Positions 1 through 9,399 of a stretch of DNA of 64,000 nucleotides are shown piece by piece; the first letter of the stretch is position 1; every line of letters begins with the position of its first letter. The stretch spans positions 434,001 through 498,000 of the forward strand of contig CAWBCV010000012.1 of assembly GCA_963787425.1 (NCBI GenBank), given 5' to 3'. The DNA is from AP-15 sp963787425 (GTDB lineage Bacteria > Pseudomonadota > Alphaproteobacteria > ATCC43930 > CGMCC-115725). The notes under the pieces are model-generated. The model was given only the letters and a program-made list of their open reading frames with translations. It made no database searches and was not told where the DNA came from. The position numbers and the translations under genes were made by a program.

Positions 1-2
1 CT

Positions 3-572
3 GCGGGGCATGAAACAACGGCGGTTGCATTGTTTTGGGCGCTCCACCTCGTTGCGGCGACCCCCGAGGTGGAGGAGCGCATCGCCGCGGAAGCCGCGCT
101 GCTCGATCTCGACCCGCAGCGGGCAGACGAGGCGTTGCCAACACTCGTCTACACGCGCGCGGTCGTGCAGGAGGCGTTGCGGCTCTATCCGCCCGCCTTC
201 ACCCTGGCGCGCCAGGCGCGCCGTGCCGATACGGCCGGCGGCATCGCGATCCCGGCGCGCGCCGTCGTGTTGATAGCCCCGTGGGTTTTGCACCGACATC
301 GGCGCCTCTGGGACGAGCCGGAGAAGTTCGACCCGGCGCGGTTTCTGCCGGGCGCGCCGCCGCCCGAACGCTGCGCGTACCTGCCCTTCGGCATGGGCCC
401 GCGCGTCTGCATCGGTGCCCAGTTCGCGCTGACCGAAGCGACTTTGGTACTCGCGGCCATGGTCCGGGCTTTCCATATCGAACGCGCCTATTCGGAACCC
501 GTGGTCCCGGTCGCGATTGTCACCACCCAGCCCGACCACCCTGCGCTGTTCCGCCTCCGTCCACGCCGGTAG
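3..572 (+). CDS. Cytochrome P450, C-terminal part (5' end outside window)
   Basis: Haem-thiolate monooxygenase whose reading frame is already open at the window edge. The first residues visible are AGHETT, the I-helix oxygen-activation motif, then the K-helix ExxR in EALRLYPP, the PERF-like FDPARF, and the haem loop FGMGPRVCIG with the cysteine ligand. About 190 residues are present, so roughly the first 250 lie outside. The substrate cannot be told from this part. It is followed by about 130 bp without a gene and then a decayed gene on the other strand. The family call is firm; whether the missing part is intact is unknown. Confidence 0.93.
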   Translation, partial: AGHETTAVALFWALHLVAATPEVEERIAAEAALLDLDPQRADEALPTLVYTRAVVQEALRLYPPAFTLARQARRADTAGGIAIPARAVVLIAPWVLHRHRRLWDEPEKFDPARFLPGAPPPERCAYLPFGMGPRVCIGAQFALTEATLVLAAMVRAFHIERAYSEPVVPVAIVTTQPDHPALFRLRPRR

Positions 573-704
573 GACCGCCCAGGGCGAGAGCAGGATAGCT
601 TCTGCAGCGTGTACAGTGTGAATATGCTTGCATCAGCGGTGGTGTGCGGAGCTCTTTTTGTAGAGTCGTATGCGCTGCACGTGTAGCTAAATGCGTTTAA
701 TCGC

Positions 705-2422
705 TCAAGCAGGCGTCTCGGGCTGCTTGGTGAGGTGAGCACGCGCAGCAAATAAGCTGGGACAAACATCGGTCTTTCTTACGCTTTTCTCAGCCAACGA
801 TTGCGTATCGTAATTTTGCATGACGAAGAGGCTCGCCGATGACCCAGTAAAACGTGCCGGCGTATGGATGCGGGGGCTGAGGGCTATTGCTTTCAGCACG
901 AGCGGGGAGCCTCCTTCGGCCGTCCGACCATCACCAGCTGATTGGCTTTTTGGCGTAGGTACGCGCGGAATTGGGATCGAGCTGGACGCCCGCTCGAAGG
1001 CGTCGAGCGCCTCTTGATGGTCCCCTTTGCGCGGCGGATGAAGCCATCGCAAGATGCGCCGCGGCGACGGTCGGATGATCTTTATTTAGGGCTTCCGCCA
1101 ACGCCTTTTCCGCCCGCCGGAGCAGATCCTCCCGGCCTCCGCCACTCTGCTTGGCCTCTTCGAGTTGTTCAGATAATCGTTCACCAAAAGCCGGCCAACT
1201 GGCTCCAACTCTCGGCGGACTGAGGATAGCGCTGCAGCGACTCCTCGAGGAATTGGCGGCGGAGAGGTGGTGTTCGGGACTAGGTCCAGCGAGGATAAGA
1301 GCCAGGCATGCAACCGTAAATCGACTGCATCGGGATCTGCGGCCGCTCGGCGATCGCCGCGATGCTCGCCTAGCAGATTATATAGCGACCATGATAGCCG
1401 GTGATAGCTCCTGAAGCTCGGAAAGATCGGCAAGCTCGGTGTCGAAGCGGTCGGCCCAGATTGGCCGCGACGGGTCGACGAGCTGTGCATTGGTTTGACC
1501 TGCATCCCGTCTTTCTGATGCTGCCTTCCAACAGATAGCGAACCCGAATTCTCGACCTATCTGCCGCGGGTGACCGCCTTTCCTTGTAGGTGAAGGCCGT
1601 ACCGGTGAGATCACCACGGTGTCGGAGAGACGAGATAAATCGGTGGTCACATCATCGGTCACTGCGTCGGCGAAGTAATCCTGCTCGGGATTACTGCTCA
1701 CGTTACGAAACGGCAGCACCATGATAGATGCCGTGGCGACAGTAGCGCGTAGTCGCGCCGGAGCGGCAGCGCTGCTACGGTTATGCTCGTTGCCACGGCC
1801 AGCAATATCGATGTCCAGATGGCGGAGCGTAGGTGCGCGAAATATAGTCCGGAGAAAGCGCCGAGTCGTCGACGAGATCAGCCGGGAAAGCGCGCCTCTG
1901 TTGGGGTTGACACGCCGCGCGCGATAGATGCGGATCGGCTGCTGAATTCTTACCTTTTGTTGTCCTTTGTCTCAAACACCAGGTCGGGATGACCTGCAGC
2001 TGGTCACGGACGCTCTGGCTGACATAGATCTCCCCGGGCTGGCAAGCCTTCCAGCCGGCAGCAATATTGACGCTGTTGCCGTAGATATCGCGATTATCGG
2101 CAATAACATCGCGGGCATTTATGCCAATGCGAAGCCTCAGGCGGCGATCGGCAGCGATCCCGGCGTCGGCTCGGTGATCATGTTGGATTCGAGCAGCGCA
2201 ATAACCGCGTCGGCTGCGCTGTCGAACTCGACCAGGAGCCCGTCTCCAGCGCTGCGGATCAGACGGCCGCCATGCTCGGCGATTTGGGCTCGATCGATTT
2301 CTTTATGTAATCGGAGCGCCGAAGGTGCGTGCTCTCCTCGTCGACACTCATCAGTCGACTGTAGCCGACGACGTCCGCGACCATCACGGCGCTAGCCGTC
2401 GTTTCAGGTGTGGTCGTTCCAT
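705..2422 (-). pseudogene. Decayed class III adenylate/guanylate cyclase with TolB-like and TPR parts
   Basis: Read on the minus strand, pieces of one protein appear in order but in different frames. A start at about 2422 leads to VADVVGYSRLMSVDEES (cyclase N-terminus); then RIGINARDVIADNRDIYG and NIAAGWKACQPGEIYVS (cyclase core); then VLPFRNVSSNPEQDYFADAV and IWADRFDTELADL near 1400-1720 (the TolB-like segment usual in these proteins); and finally TPR-like AIALSPRIHTPARF near 705-1052. Stops and frameshifts separate every piece, so no intact product is possible. Such proteins make cAMP and carry a C-terminal TPR array. The identification rests on remembered family motifs. Confidence 0.72.
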
Positions 2423-2493
2423 CCCGTCACCTGACGCGAAAGAGGATTAAGGCTACTTAATTTTAGTGTGTGTCACCGGCGCCGATGGCGATA

Positions 2494-4203
2494 TCAGGCG
2501 ATCGCTTTGGCAATCGCCTTCTTGGCGGGGCGGGACGCGAAGAGGCTGGATGCGTCGCGGTCGGTTGGCATCAAAGCGGGGTCGGTGTAGGGGCCCGGAT
2601 CGCGTTCGACGCGGCGACGGATGCGGTGCAGGTAGAGGTAGAAGGCGGCGAGCTTTATGTGGGTTTCAAGGACTTCCCGGACCCGCCTCGAATGGAAGAC
2701 GACGGGGTTCTCGCGGGGTAGGCTGGCCCGGCGCTCTCGGCGCAATTTGCGGCGGAAATAGCCGCCCTGCAGGGGATGCACGTTTTCCTGAATGAAGGTG
2801 AAGTAGAATTGGAGGATATGGTTCAATAGACGAATCGGCTTGATGCCCGAGGCCTTGGCGCGGCGGAAGATCGTCTCGATGTGCTGGGCCGAGTAGTAGA
2901 GGTCCCAGGCATCCCGATAGACCTTCTGCCACTCGGCCGCGGTCATCACGGAATGGCCCGTCGTGACGTGCTCGAGGTCGTATTTGTTCATGTCGGGGTC
3001 CATCCACACCCCATTCTTGTACAGCTGCTGGTGGTCGGCCGAGCCGGGCAATGGCGTCAAGATAAAGAATTCAAGCAGGTCGACCGGCAGTTGCTGCTGC
3101 ACGGTGCGGATGTCATTTGCGATCCGTTCCGGCGTGTCTCCCGGGAATCCCAGAATGTAGCCGGCATAAGTAATGACCCGCTGAGCCCGCCAGTGGAGAA
3201 ACATCTGGCGGTATTCGTGCACCCGGTTCTGCTTTTTCTTGGCCTGCAGCAGATTGTCGGGGTTGATGTTTTCGAGCCCGATAAAGACCCGCTTACAGCC
3301 GGCGCGCGCCGCCTTTTCCACGAAGTTCGGGATGCGGTGGCAGAGCGTGTCGACCTGGATGATGAACTGCAGGCCGAGCCCCTCGCGCTCGCGCATCTCG
3401 ATCAGACGGTCGAAAATCGCCTCCCAGTTCCGGTTGCGCGCAAAATTGTCGTCGGTGATGAAGAAGCGGAAGACGCCTTGCGCCAAATTGGCGCGCACCA
3501 GCCGCTCGACATCGTCGGCGTCGCGCCAGCGCGACTTCCGACCTTGCACATTGATGATCGTGCAAAAGCTGCACTGGAACGGGCAGCCGCGCCCGGCATC
3601 GAACGCGCCGATCGTCTCGCCATAGCGGCGCACGATGTCGAGCGGCAGAAACGGGGTTACTTGCTGCTGCAGCCCGGGCAGATCGTCCATGTGGTTGTAG
3701 ATCGGCTCGAGCCGCCCCGCGAATGCGTCGGCGAAGACCTGGGCGAGCCGTCCTTCCGCCTCGCCGGCGAAGAGGCTCACCCCGAGCCGGCAGGCCGCCT
3801 CGAGGTCGGGCGGCAGGCCGGGCAGCATCGCCAGGCAGCCCGACACGTGAAACCCGCCGACCGCGACCTGGATGCCTGCTTCGCGAAACCGCGCCGCCAG
3901 GTCCATTGCGCGCGGGAACTGGTTCGACTGAACGCCGACGAGGCAGACGAGCCCGGCATCGGCGCTCTTGATCCGCCGGATAATCCGCTGCACAGGGATG
4001 ACGGTGTGGCACTCGTCGTAAGCCCGGATCTCGATCGCAATGTCGGAGCTGAGCGCCCGCCGCTCGGCCAGGTCCATGGCAATTCCGTAGAGGCAGGCGA
4101 GCGAATTCGACGGGATCCACGATTTCCACCACTGGATCACATAGCCGTCGTCGTCGTAATGCGACGGCTTGACTAGCTCGACGACGAACCGGCGGTCCCC
4201 CAA
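2494..4203 (-). CDS. B12-binding domain radical SAM protein
   Basis: 569 residues. The N-terminal part (about 10-180) resembles a cobalamin-binding Rossmann domain, with ADAGLVCLVGVQSNQFP and VAVGGFHVSGC. It is followed by a radical SAM barrel with the 4Fe-4S motif CPFQCSFC (C207, C211, C214), TDDNFARN, GLENINPDNL and GFPGDTPE. A C-terminal region of about 120 residues is Arg-rich and of unknown function. Relatives carry out methylations, ring formations or other radical rearrangements (BchE/Hpn-type), but the substrate cannot be deduced. It stands alone, back to back with the hydrolase starting at 4303. The start is the ATG before GDRRFVVELV. Confidence 0.88.
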   Translation of the reverse strand: MGDRRFVVELVKPSHYDDDGYVIQWWKSWIPSNSLACLYGIAMDLAERRALSSDIAIEIRAYDECHTVIPVQRIIRRIKSADAGLVCLVGVQSNQFPRAMDLAARFREAGIQVAVGGFHVSGCLAMLPGLPPDLEAACRLGVSLFAGEAEGRLAQVFADAFAGRLEPIYNHMDDLPGLQQQVTPFLPLDIVRRYGETIGAFDAGRGCPFQCSFCTIINVQGRKSRWRDADDVERLVRANLAQGVFRFFITDDNFARNRNWEAIFDRLIEMREREGLGLQFIIQVDTLCHRIPNFVEKAARAGCKRVFIGLENINPDNLLQAKKKQNRVHEYRQMFLHWRAQRVITYAGYILGFPGDTPERIANDIRTVQQQLPVDLLEFFILTPLPGSADHQQLYKNGVWMDPDMNKYDLEHVTTGHSVMTAAEWQKVYRDAWDLYYSAQHIETIFRRAKASGIKPIRLLNHILQFYFTFIQENVHPLQGGYFRRKLRRERRASLPRENPVVFHSRRVREVLETHIKLAAFYLYLHRIRRRVERDPGPYTDPALMPTDRDASSLFASRPAKKAIAKAIA

Positions 4204-4302
4204 AACGCGACCTTTCCCCTCGGGGTCGCCGCGAGTTTACCTTGCGGAATGCTTGCGAGAAAGGACAAGTTGCTTGCGGCACAGGAGTGGAGGAGGCGGC
4301 AG

Positions 4303-5190
4303 ATGTTCGAGGGGTTCACCCGGACGGAAATTTCGACGAGCGGCGCGCAAATCCACTTGCGGCACGGCGGCGACGGCCCTCCATTGCTGCTGCTGCACGG
4401 CAACCCGCTGACCCATGTCTCCTGGCACAAGGTCGCCGGGCGTCTCGCCGAGCGGTTCCATGTCGTTGCCGCCGATCTGCGCGGGTACGGCGACAGCATC
4501 GGGCCCGATGACGGCGGCGAGAACCACATCAACTATTCGTTCCGCGCAATGGCGCAGGACCAGGTCGAGGTGATGGAGCGGCTCGGATATCGCGAGTTCT
4601 TCGCCGCCGGTCATGACCGCGGCGCCCGCACGGTGCACCGCATGTGCCTCGATCATCCCAACCGGGTCAAGCGGGCGGCGGTCATCGACATCCTGCCCAA
4701 CTACCATGTCTGGACCCACGCCTCGAAGAACTGGGCATTGAAATCCTGGCATTGGCTGTTCATGGCCCAGCCCTATGACATGCCCGAGCGGATGATGGCC
4801 GGTGTGCCGGCGCAATGGTTCATGGAGAAGAAACTGTGGAAGCCCGGCATCGGCCTCGGCTTTTTCGATCCCGAAGCCTTCGCCGAATATGTCCGCTGCT
4901 TCAATTGGAAGACGATCCGCGGCTCCTGCGAGGATTATCGCGCCTGTCCGACCTGCGATTTCGAGATGGACGAAGCCGACCGCAAGGCCGGCCATAAGGT
5001 CGGCTGCCCGCTGCTCGTGCTATGGGGCGCAAAGAGCCATACCGGCACGGTCTACGGCGATGTGCTCGGGGTCTGGCGGGATTACGCGACCGAAGTCACT
5101 GGCGGGCCGATCGACTGCGGCCATTACGTCCCGGAGGAAGCGCCGGACGAGACGCTGCGCTGGCTGCTGCGGCAATTTGGCGAAGGCTAG
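4303..5190 (+). CDS. Alpha/beta hydrolase, fluoroacetate dehalogenase-like
   Basis: 295 residues, cytosolic. The fold shows HGNP at the oxyanion turn (residues 32-35), the nucleophile elbow AGHDRGAR with Asp105 instead of Ser, and a late DCGHYVPEE providing the general-base His. SWHWLFMAQP in the cap matches the His/Trp halide pocket of fluoroacetate dehalogenases; epoxide hydrolases also have Asp nucleophiles but usually lack this segment. The chosen ATG has AGGAGG six bases upstream at 4291-4296, better than the upstream ATG at 4249. Dehalogenation of a 2-haloacid is the likely reaction but is inferred. A repeat-rich spacer follows. Confidence 0.85.
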   Translation: MFEGFTRTEISTSGAQIHLRHGGDGPPLLLLHGNPLTHVSWHKVAGRLAERFHVVAADLRGYGDSIGPDDGGENHINYSFRAMAQDQVEVMERLGYREFFAAGHDRGARTVHRMCLDHPNRVKRAAVIDILPNYHVWTHASKNWALKSWHWLFMAQPYDMPERMMAGVPAQWFMEKKLWKPGIGLGFFDPEAFAEYVRCFNWKTIRGSCEDYRACPTCDFEMDEADRKAGHKVGCPLLVLWGAKSHTGTVYGDVLGVWRDYATEVTGGPIDCGHYVPEEAPDETLRWLLRQFGEG

Positions 5191-5197
5191 GCTGTAC

Positions 5198-5332
5198 CCT
5201 CACCCACCAAGCCATGGCGGGCTTGGTCCCCCCTCTCCCGTGCGGGCGAGGAGTTTGGTCCGAAACCACGTTTATCCCCTCGCCCGCACCGTGGGAGAGG
5301 GTGCCGAGCGCTGCGAGGCGGGTGAGGGTCTC
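5198..5332. repeat. Intergenic inverted repeat of CCCTCACCC type
   Basis: The non-coding gap between the dehalogenase-like gene and the CitE-like gene opens with ACCCTCACCC and ends with GGGTGAGGGT, and inside it CCCCTCTCCC is mirrored by GGGAGAGG. This gives an imperfect inverted repeat of about 130 bp. A relative with CTCACCCC and CTCTCCCC lies at 11720-11755. Such elements recur between genes in proteobacteria. It could fold as RNA and separate the convergent transcripts. Confidence 0.6.
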
Positions 5333-5342
5333 GCGGCGCCGT

Positions 5343-6262
5343 TCAGGACGCTAAGATAGCGGTCTTGCTCATCCGGAGTTCGCGCGCCGCGATGGCGGTT
5401 TCGCGTTCGAGCAGGAGGCGGGCGCGCTCGACGATCGGCACGTCGATCATCTTGCCGTCGACGGTGACGGCGCCGACACCCTCGGCGAGCGCCTTGTCAT
5501 AGGCGGCGACGACGCGGCGGGCGTGGTCGACTTCCTCGGCGCTGGGGCGGAATTCCTCGTTGAGGATCGGGATCTGGCTCGGATGGATCACCGAGGCGCC
5601 GATGAAGCCGAGGCGGCGCGAGCGACGGATCGTCTGCCGAAAACCGTCGAGGTCGTGAAACTCGGCGACGGTGCCGATAAAGCCCAATGGCATGATGCCG
5701 GCGGCGCGGGCGGCGAAGACCGCCATCTGCTTTGGCATGAACAGACCCTCGGCATCGGGCAAGATCCCGGCCGACAGTGCGAAATCCTCGGCGCCGAGGT
5801 TGAGGGCGCAGAGCCGCGGGTGGGCGCGGGCGATCTCGGCGATGCGGAAGAACGCCGCGGCGGTCTCGACCATCGCGATGAGGCGGGTCGTGCCTGGCGC
5901 CATGCCGCGCTCGGCTTCGACCTCGTCGACGATCTCGGCAAGCAGCCGCACATGCTCGGGGCTATCCACTTTGGGCAGAGCCAATGCCAGCACCCCGGGG
6001 CCGACCGCCGCCTCGATATCGCCCACCGCAAGCCGCAATGGCCGGTTGATGCGGACCACGACATCGGCGCCGCCGCGCGAGACGATCTCGGCTGCCTCCG
6101 GCACCAGGGTGCGCGCCCGCTCCTTCTCGGAGGCCGCGACGCTGTCTTCGAGATCGAGAATGATCGCGTCGGCGCCGCGCCGTGCCGCCCGTCGACAAAG
6201 CGCTTGGCGGTCACCGGCACGAACAACAGCGAGCGCCATACCGGCAAGGAACCCGCGGTCAT
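5343..6262 (-). CDS. CitE-like CoA-ester lyase, HpcH/HpaI family (one frameshift)
   Basis: About 306 residues once a single missing base near 6191 is allowed for. The N-terminus reads WRSLLFVPVTAKRFVD in one frame, then GADAIILDLEDSVAASEKER, VRINRPL, ALPKVDSPEHV, IAMVETAAAFF, LNLGAEDFA and GASVIHPSQI in the next. These are the Mg- and CoA-binding signatures of CitE, malyl-CoA and citramalyl-CoA lyases, which split or form 3-hydroxyacyl-CoA esters. The ATG overlaps the TGA of the upstream CoA-transferase as ATGA, so the two are translationally coupled. The break may be a sequencing error or a true mutation. Confidence 0.82.
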
Positions 6263-7496
6263 GATGCGCCTCCTTCGAGGCGGATGATGCCCTCGTGCGC
6301 GAGCGCCTCGATTTCCGTGTGATCGAGGCCGAGCGAACCCAGGATCTCGGCGGTGTGCTCGCCGAGCGCCGGCGCCGGGCGTCGCAGCCGGCCTGGTGTC
6401 GCAGACAGGCGTGGGATGACGTTGTGCATCGGCAATCGCCCGATCTCGGCGTCGGGCAGGTCAACGAGGATCTCGCGGGCGATCACATGCGGGTCGGCCA
6501 TGAACTGGTCGATGTCGTAGACTGGCGCGGCGGTGACCTCGGCGCGCTCGAACACCTCCATGTTTTCAGCCAAGCTGCGCGCGCCGATGAACGCGACGAT
6601 CGGCGCCTCGCAGGCTTCGGCGTTCCTGACCCGGTCGCTGTTGGTGCGGAACCGCGGGTCGGTGATCATGTCCTCGCGGCCGATCGTGCGGAAGAGCCGC
6701 TCGGCCATCGCCTGGATCGAGGCGGAGATGCCGATGTAGCGGCCGTCCTTGGTGCGGAACACGTTACGCGGCGAGGTCGTCTCGGAGCGGCTGCCGGTGC
6801 GCTCCCGAACCGTCCCGGTCAGCCGGTAGATCGCCGCTTCGGTTGCGATGAACGAAAACAGCGGGTCGAGCAATGGCAGGTCGATGACCTGGCCGACGCC
6901 GCCCTTCGCCTCGACCTGGCGCAGCGCGACCATCACCGCAAAGGCGCCGTAGAGCCCGGCGACCATGTCGGCGAGCGCAGTCGGCGGCAAGGCCGGCTCA
7001 CGGTCGGGAAAGCCGGTGCGCGAGGCATACCCGGACATGCTCTCGACCAGGGTACCGAAGCCGGGCCGGTCGCGGTAAGGACCGTCCTGACCCCAGCCGG
7101 AAACCCGCAGAATGATCAGGCCGGGTTATGCCGGTGCAGAACCTCCGGCGCGAACCCCATCGCCTCGAGGGTTCCCGGACGGAAATTCTCGATCAGCACC
7201 TGGGCGGTGGCCAACAGTTCGAGGAACAGTTCGCGCCCGCGCGCCTCGCGCAGGCTCATCGCCAAGCTCTTCTTGTTGCGCGAATAGACCTTCCAATGCA
7301 CGCTGACGCCGTCGGTCTGCCAGGCGCGCAGCGGATCGCCGCGCTTCGGGTCCTCGATCTTCAAGACTTCGGCGCCGAAATCGGCGAGCTGCAGGCTCAC
7401 CATGTTGCCGGAAACGAGGCGCGACAGGTCGATCACCCGCACCCCGTCGAGCGGACAGGCCGCTTCCGGCGCGAATGACTTTTCTGGCACGCTCAT
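6259..7496 (-). CDS. CaiB/BaiF family III CoA-transferase (one frameshift)
   Basis: About 412 residues if one missing G near 7122-7126 is restored. The first part reads LDGVRVIDLSRLVSGNMVS, GAEVLKIEDPKRGDPLR and NKKSLAMSL to ENFRPGTLEAMGF. After the break come ILRVSGWGQDGPYRDRPGFG, ALPPTALADMVAGLYGAFA and FRTKDGRYIGI. This order is diagnostic of class III CoA-transferases, which move CoA between carboxylic acids through an aspartyl-CoA thioester; the usual Asp lies beyond the region I can place with certainty. It heads a two-gene operon with the CitE-like lyase, suggesting activation then cleavage of a hydroxy-dicarboxylate. Its first 370 bp recur at about 9985-10354. Confidence 0.85.
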
Positions 7497-7745
7497 CGGC
7501 CAACCCCTATTTTGCAGCGATTTGGAGCCGCATTATGGTGGATCGCGTTCTGATCACCAATGACAACGGCATCGAGGTGCCGGGCCCTCACGGTGCTCGA
7601 ACGACCGCAGCCGAACTCGCGCGCGAGGTCTGGGTGGTGGCCTGAGTACGACCAGAGCGGTGTCTCGCACGCCGTCCGCCTGCATGGCCCGGTCCGCGTC
7701 AGCGAGCGTGGGCTGCGCCGTTATGCCGGTGGATGGCTTCCGGTG
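7126..7745. repeat. Direct repeat, left copy: caiB 5' end, spacer and surE 5' end
   Basis: This stretch of about 620 bp aligns with 9985-10605 over the start of caiB (minus strand), the short spacer, and the start of surE (plus strand). Compared by eye the copies are roughly 85-90 percent identical, with small indels. The orientation is the same, so they are direct repeats about 2.86 kb apart. The left copy joins a full-length caiB; the right copy joins a full-length surE. Confidence 0.85.
7535..7745 (+). pseudogene. surE fragment (left repeat copy)
   Basis: The start MVDRVLITNDNGIEVPGP is clearly SurE, but the family NDDG metal-binding motif has become NDNG, the frame slips after about 20 residues, a stop follows at AREVWVVA, and homology to the intact copy at 10385 ends near 7745. 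The matching DNA extends without a gap through the 38-bp spacer into caiB on the other strand, so this is one half of a direct repeat and not an independent gene. Confidence 0.8.
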
Positions 7746-8085
7746 GCAAACGCCCGCGCGCGTCGCGCGCGTGAGGCACAAAGAGATCAGGACCAAGTTG
7801 TTGAAATCGCTGGATTCGATGTCCGAGAAACAGGTGATAACAGGGGGCAATGGCGGATCAGCAAAGATTTCCGGCATCAGTAGGGCTCCGCGGCATGGGA
7901 GGCCGGATATGGGTTCATGCTACGTTCTAATCAAGAAAGCCATGGCTGAAGCACCGCGTGGGTCACAAGGGTGGATCCCTGGCATACAGCGAGGCGCGCT
8001 CGCTAGCATCAATAGAGATACAATATATTAACCCGCCGCCTCCAAACTCCCCGTTGGGCAGCGCCTGCAAAACTCTACTTGCCGA
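7746..8085. other. No recognisable gene
   Basis: About 340 bp between the end of the repeat copy and the small gene at 8086. I see no reading frame resembling a known protein, no transposase and no terminal repeats. Base composition becomes less GC-rich towards 8000-8090, consistent with foreign or non-coding sequence. Confidence 0.5.
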
Positions 8086-8331
8086 TTGACCGAAAGGGCC
8101 GTTTGGCCAAATTGCGAGCCGACAGGGCTTGGCCAAGGAATGAACTCGCTTTCCCCACGAGAGGCGAAATACCAAATTCAGACGGTCGGTTCACACCGTC
8201 CATGCCGTGGGATTGCGATTGAAAAGTACCGCAAGCCGGCGGTAATCCATCTATTTATAGGATATTACGAACTATTTATAGGATATTACGAAGGTCTGAA
8301 GGCCATCGACAGCAAGAAAGAAGCTGCCTGA
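8086..8331 (+). CDS. Small unknown protein with LFIGYYE repeat
   Basis: 81 residues, not recognised. It ends with two adjacent copies of LFIGYYE, then GLKAIDSKKEAA, encoded by a perfect 21-bp tandem duplication. Its TGA overlaps the ATG of the helicase N-terminal fragment as TGATG, an arrangement typical of coupled translation, which is the main argument that it is or was a gene. There is no signal peptide or membrane segment. If one repeat unit is a recent duplication, the original protein was seven residues shorter. Confidence 0.35.
   Translation: MTERAVWPNCEPTGLGQGMNSLSPREAKYQIQTVGSHRPCRGIAIEKYRKPAVIHLFIGYYELFIGYYEGLKAIDSKKEAA
8251..8292 (+). repeat. Perfect 21-bp tandem duplication
   Basis: Bases 8251-8271 and 8272-8292 are identical and adjacent. 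The unit is AT-rich in GC-rich surroundings and its length is a multiple of three, so the frame of the small gene is kept. There are only two units without spacers, so it is not a CRISPR; a slipped-strand duplication is the simplest origin. Confidence 0.95.
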
Positions 8332-9360
8332 TGGATGTGCGGCCAATCGAATCAAAGGCCATTCGCCTCGCTCGGTATCTGAAAGAATTCGTTGGGCTGG
8401 GAAGCACGACGGTTTACGACGTACATAAGTACGATTTGGTTCTCTGGTTTTCCGCCATTCCGCAGGAGCCTCAATGCCAGAGTCCGGCCTGGAGTGATGG
8501 CTTTGAGCCAGGAGAACCGTGGCTCGTCGTTCACAAGCAGCAATTTCCGAGACCGCCCTCTCCGCCCGACGAAATTCTACCCTGGACCGACGAGCAGGCG
8601 CTGAAGACGGGCGAGCGTCGAAATGCCCGCGCTCTGGCCAACACGGCTGGAACCGGACCCCACAGCAAAAGTGGATGATGGAGAAGAGCCACCGCGAATC
8701 GAAGTCAAGCTGGAACACTATCCCGACGTTATCGCTGCATTCGAACGGTTTCGCCGAAGCTGGGAGGCTTGGTCGTCAGAATATTTACTTCGCGAGCGTA
8801 TTCAATCGATCTATGCTGAACTCTTCCAGTTTCATACGCAGCTCCGCAAGCAAGGCGAAATCCTCGAACTTGTCCTCGGGTTAGGGCTGCTGGATTGGCG
8901 CGACAACAGTAAGGGAGCATCCCCACTGATCCTGCGTCATATGGTTACCGCCCGCGTAGATCTCTTTTTTGATCCGACTACGGGAATTATCGAGCTTAAC
9001 GGTGCGGCCGATGGCGTTCAGTTACGGATCGAAGATGACATGCTCGACGCCGAACTGCGCCCCGAGCGCGGGCAATATGCCACCGTCAGCGAACAACTAA
9101 GTGCCATTGACGATGACGTGTGGGATCGCCAACGGACGTTTACAACGCTGAAAGCCTGGGCCACCGCGCTCCACCCGGACTGCGAGTGGTCTCCGGAGCT
9201 GAAGCCAGCGATAGGCGAGATCAGTAAGCCTCGGGTCACCTTCGCGCCCGCCCTGATCCTTCGCAAGCGCACCCAAGTCGGTATGGTGCGGATTTACGAT
9301 GCCATTATAAGCCGTCTCTCTTCCGGAGATGAGGATATCCCGATGGACCGGTCTGGTTGA
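8331..9360 (+). pseudogene. N-terminal part of a large SF1-helicase-like protein, truncated
   Basis: The first frame runs from RLARYLKEFVGLGSTTVYDV through VLWFSAIPQEPQCQSPAW and WLVVHKQQFPRPPSPP. A frameshift near 8620-8640 leads into a second frame with YLLRERIQSIYAELFQFHTQ, LVLGLGLLDW and PALILRKRTQVGMVRIYDAI. This order resembles the N-terminal region of very large bacterial SF1 helicase-like proteins, in which the Walker A motor normally follows soon after. Here a stop is met instead, and the next recognisable piece is the far C-terminal domain. The assignment is from remembered family features; the loss of the central region is visible. Confidence 0.55.
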
Positions 9361-9399
9361 CGATGCAGACGACGAAGACCACGAGCACCATCCGGGAGA

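Noticed and set aside
2881..4176. 431-codon open frame on the plus strand opposite the radical SAM gene
   Set aside because: It is antisense to a strongly conserved gene and has the composition of a GC-rich shadow frame, with no recognisable motif.
8251..8292. Short direct repeat considered as CRISPR
   Set aside because: Only two units, no spacers, no cas genes; a tandem duplication inside a small frame.
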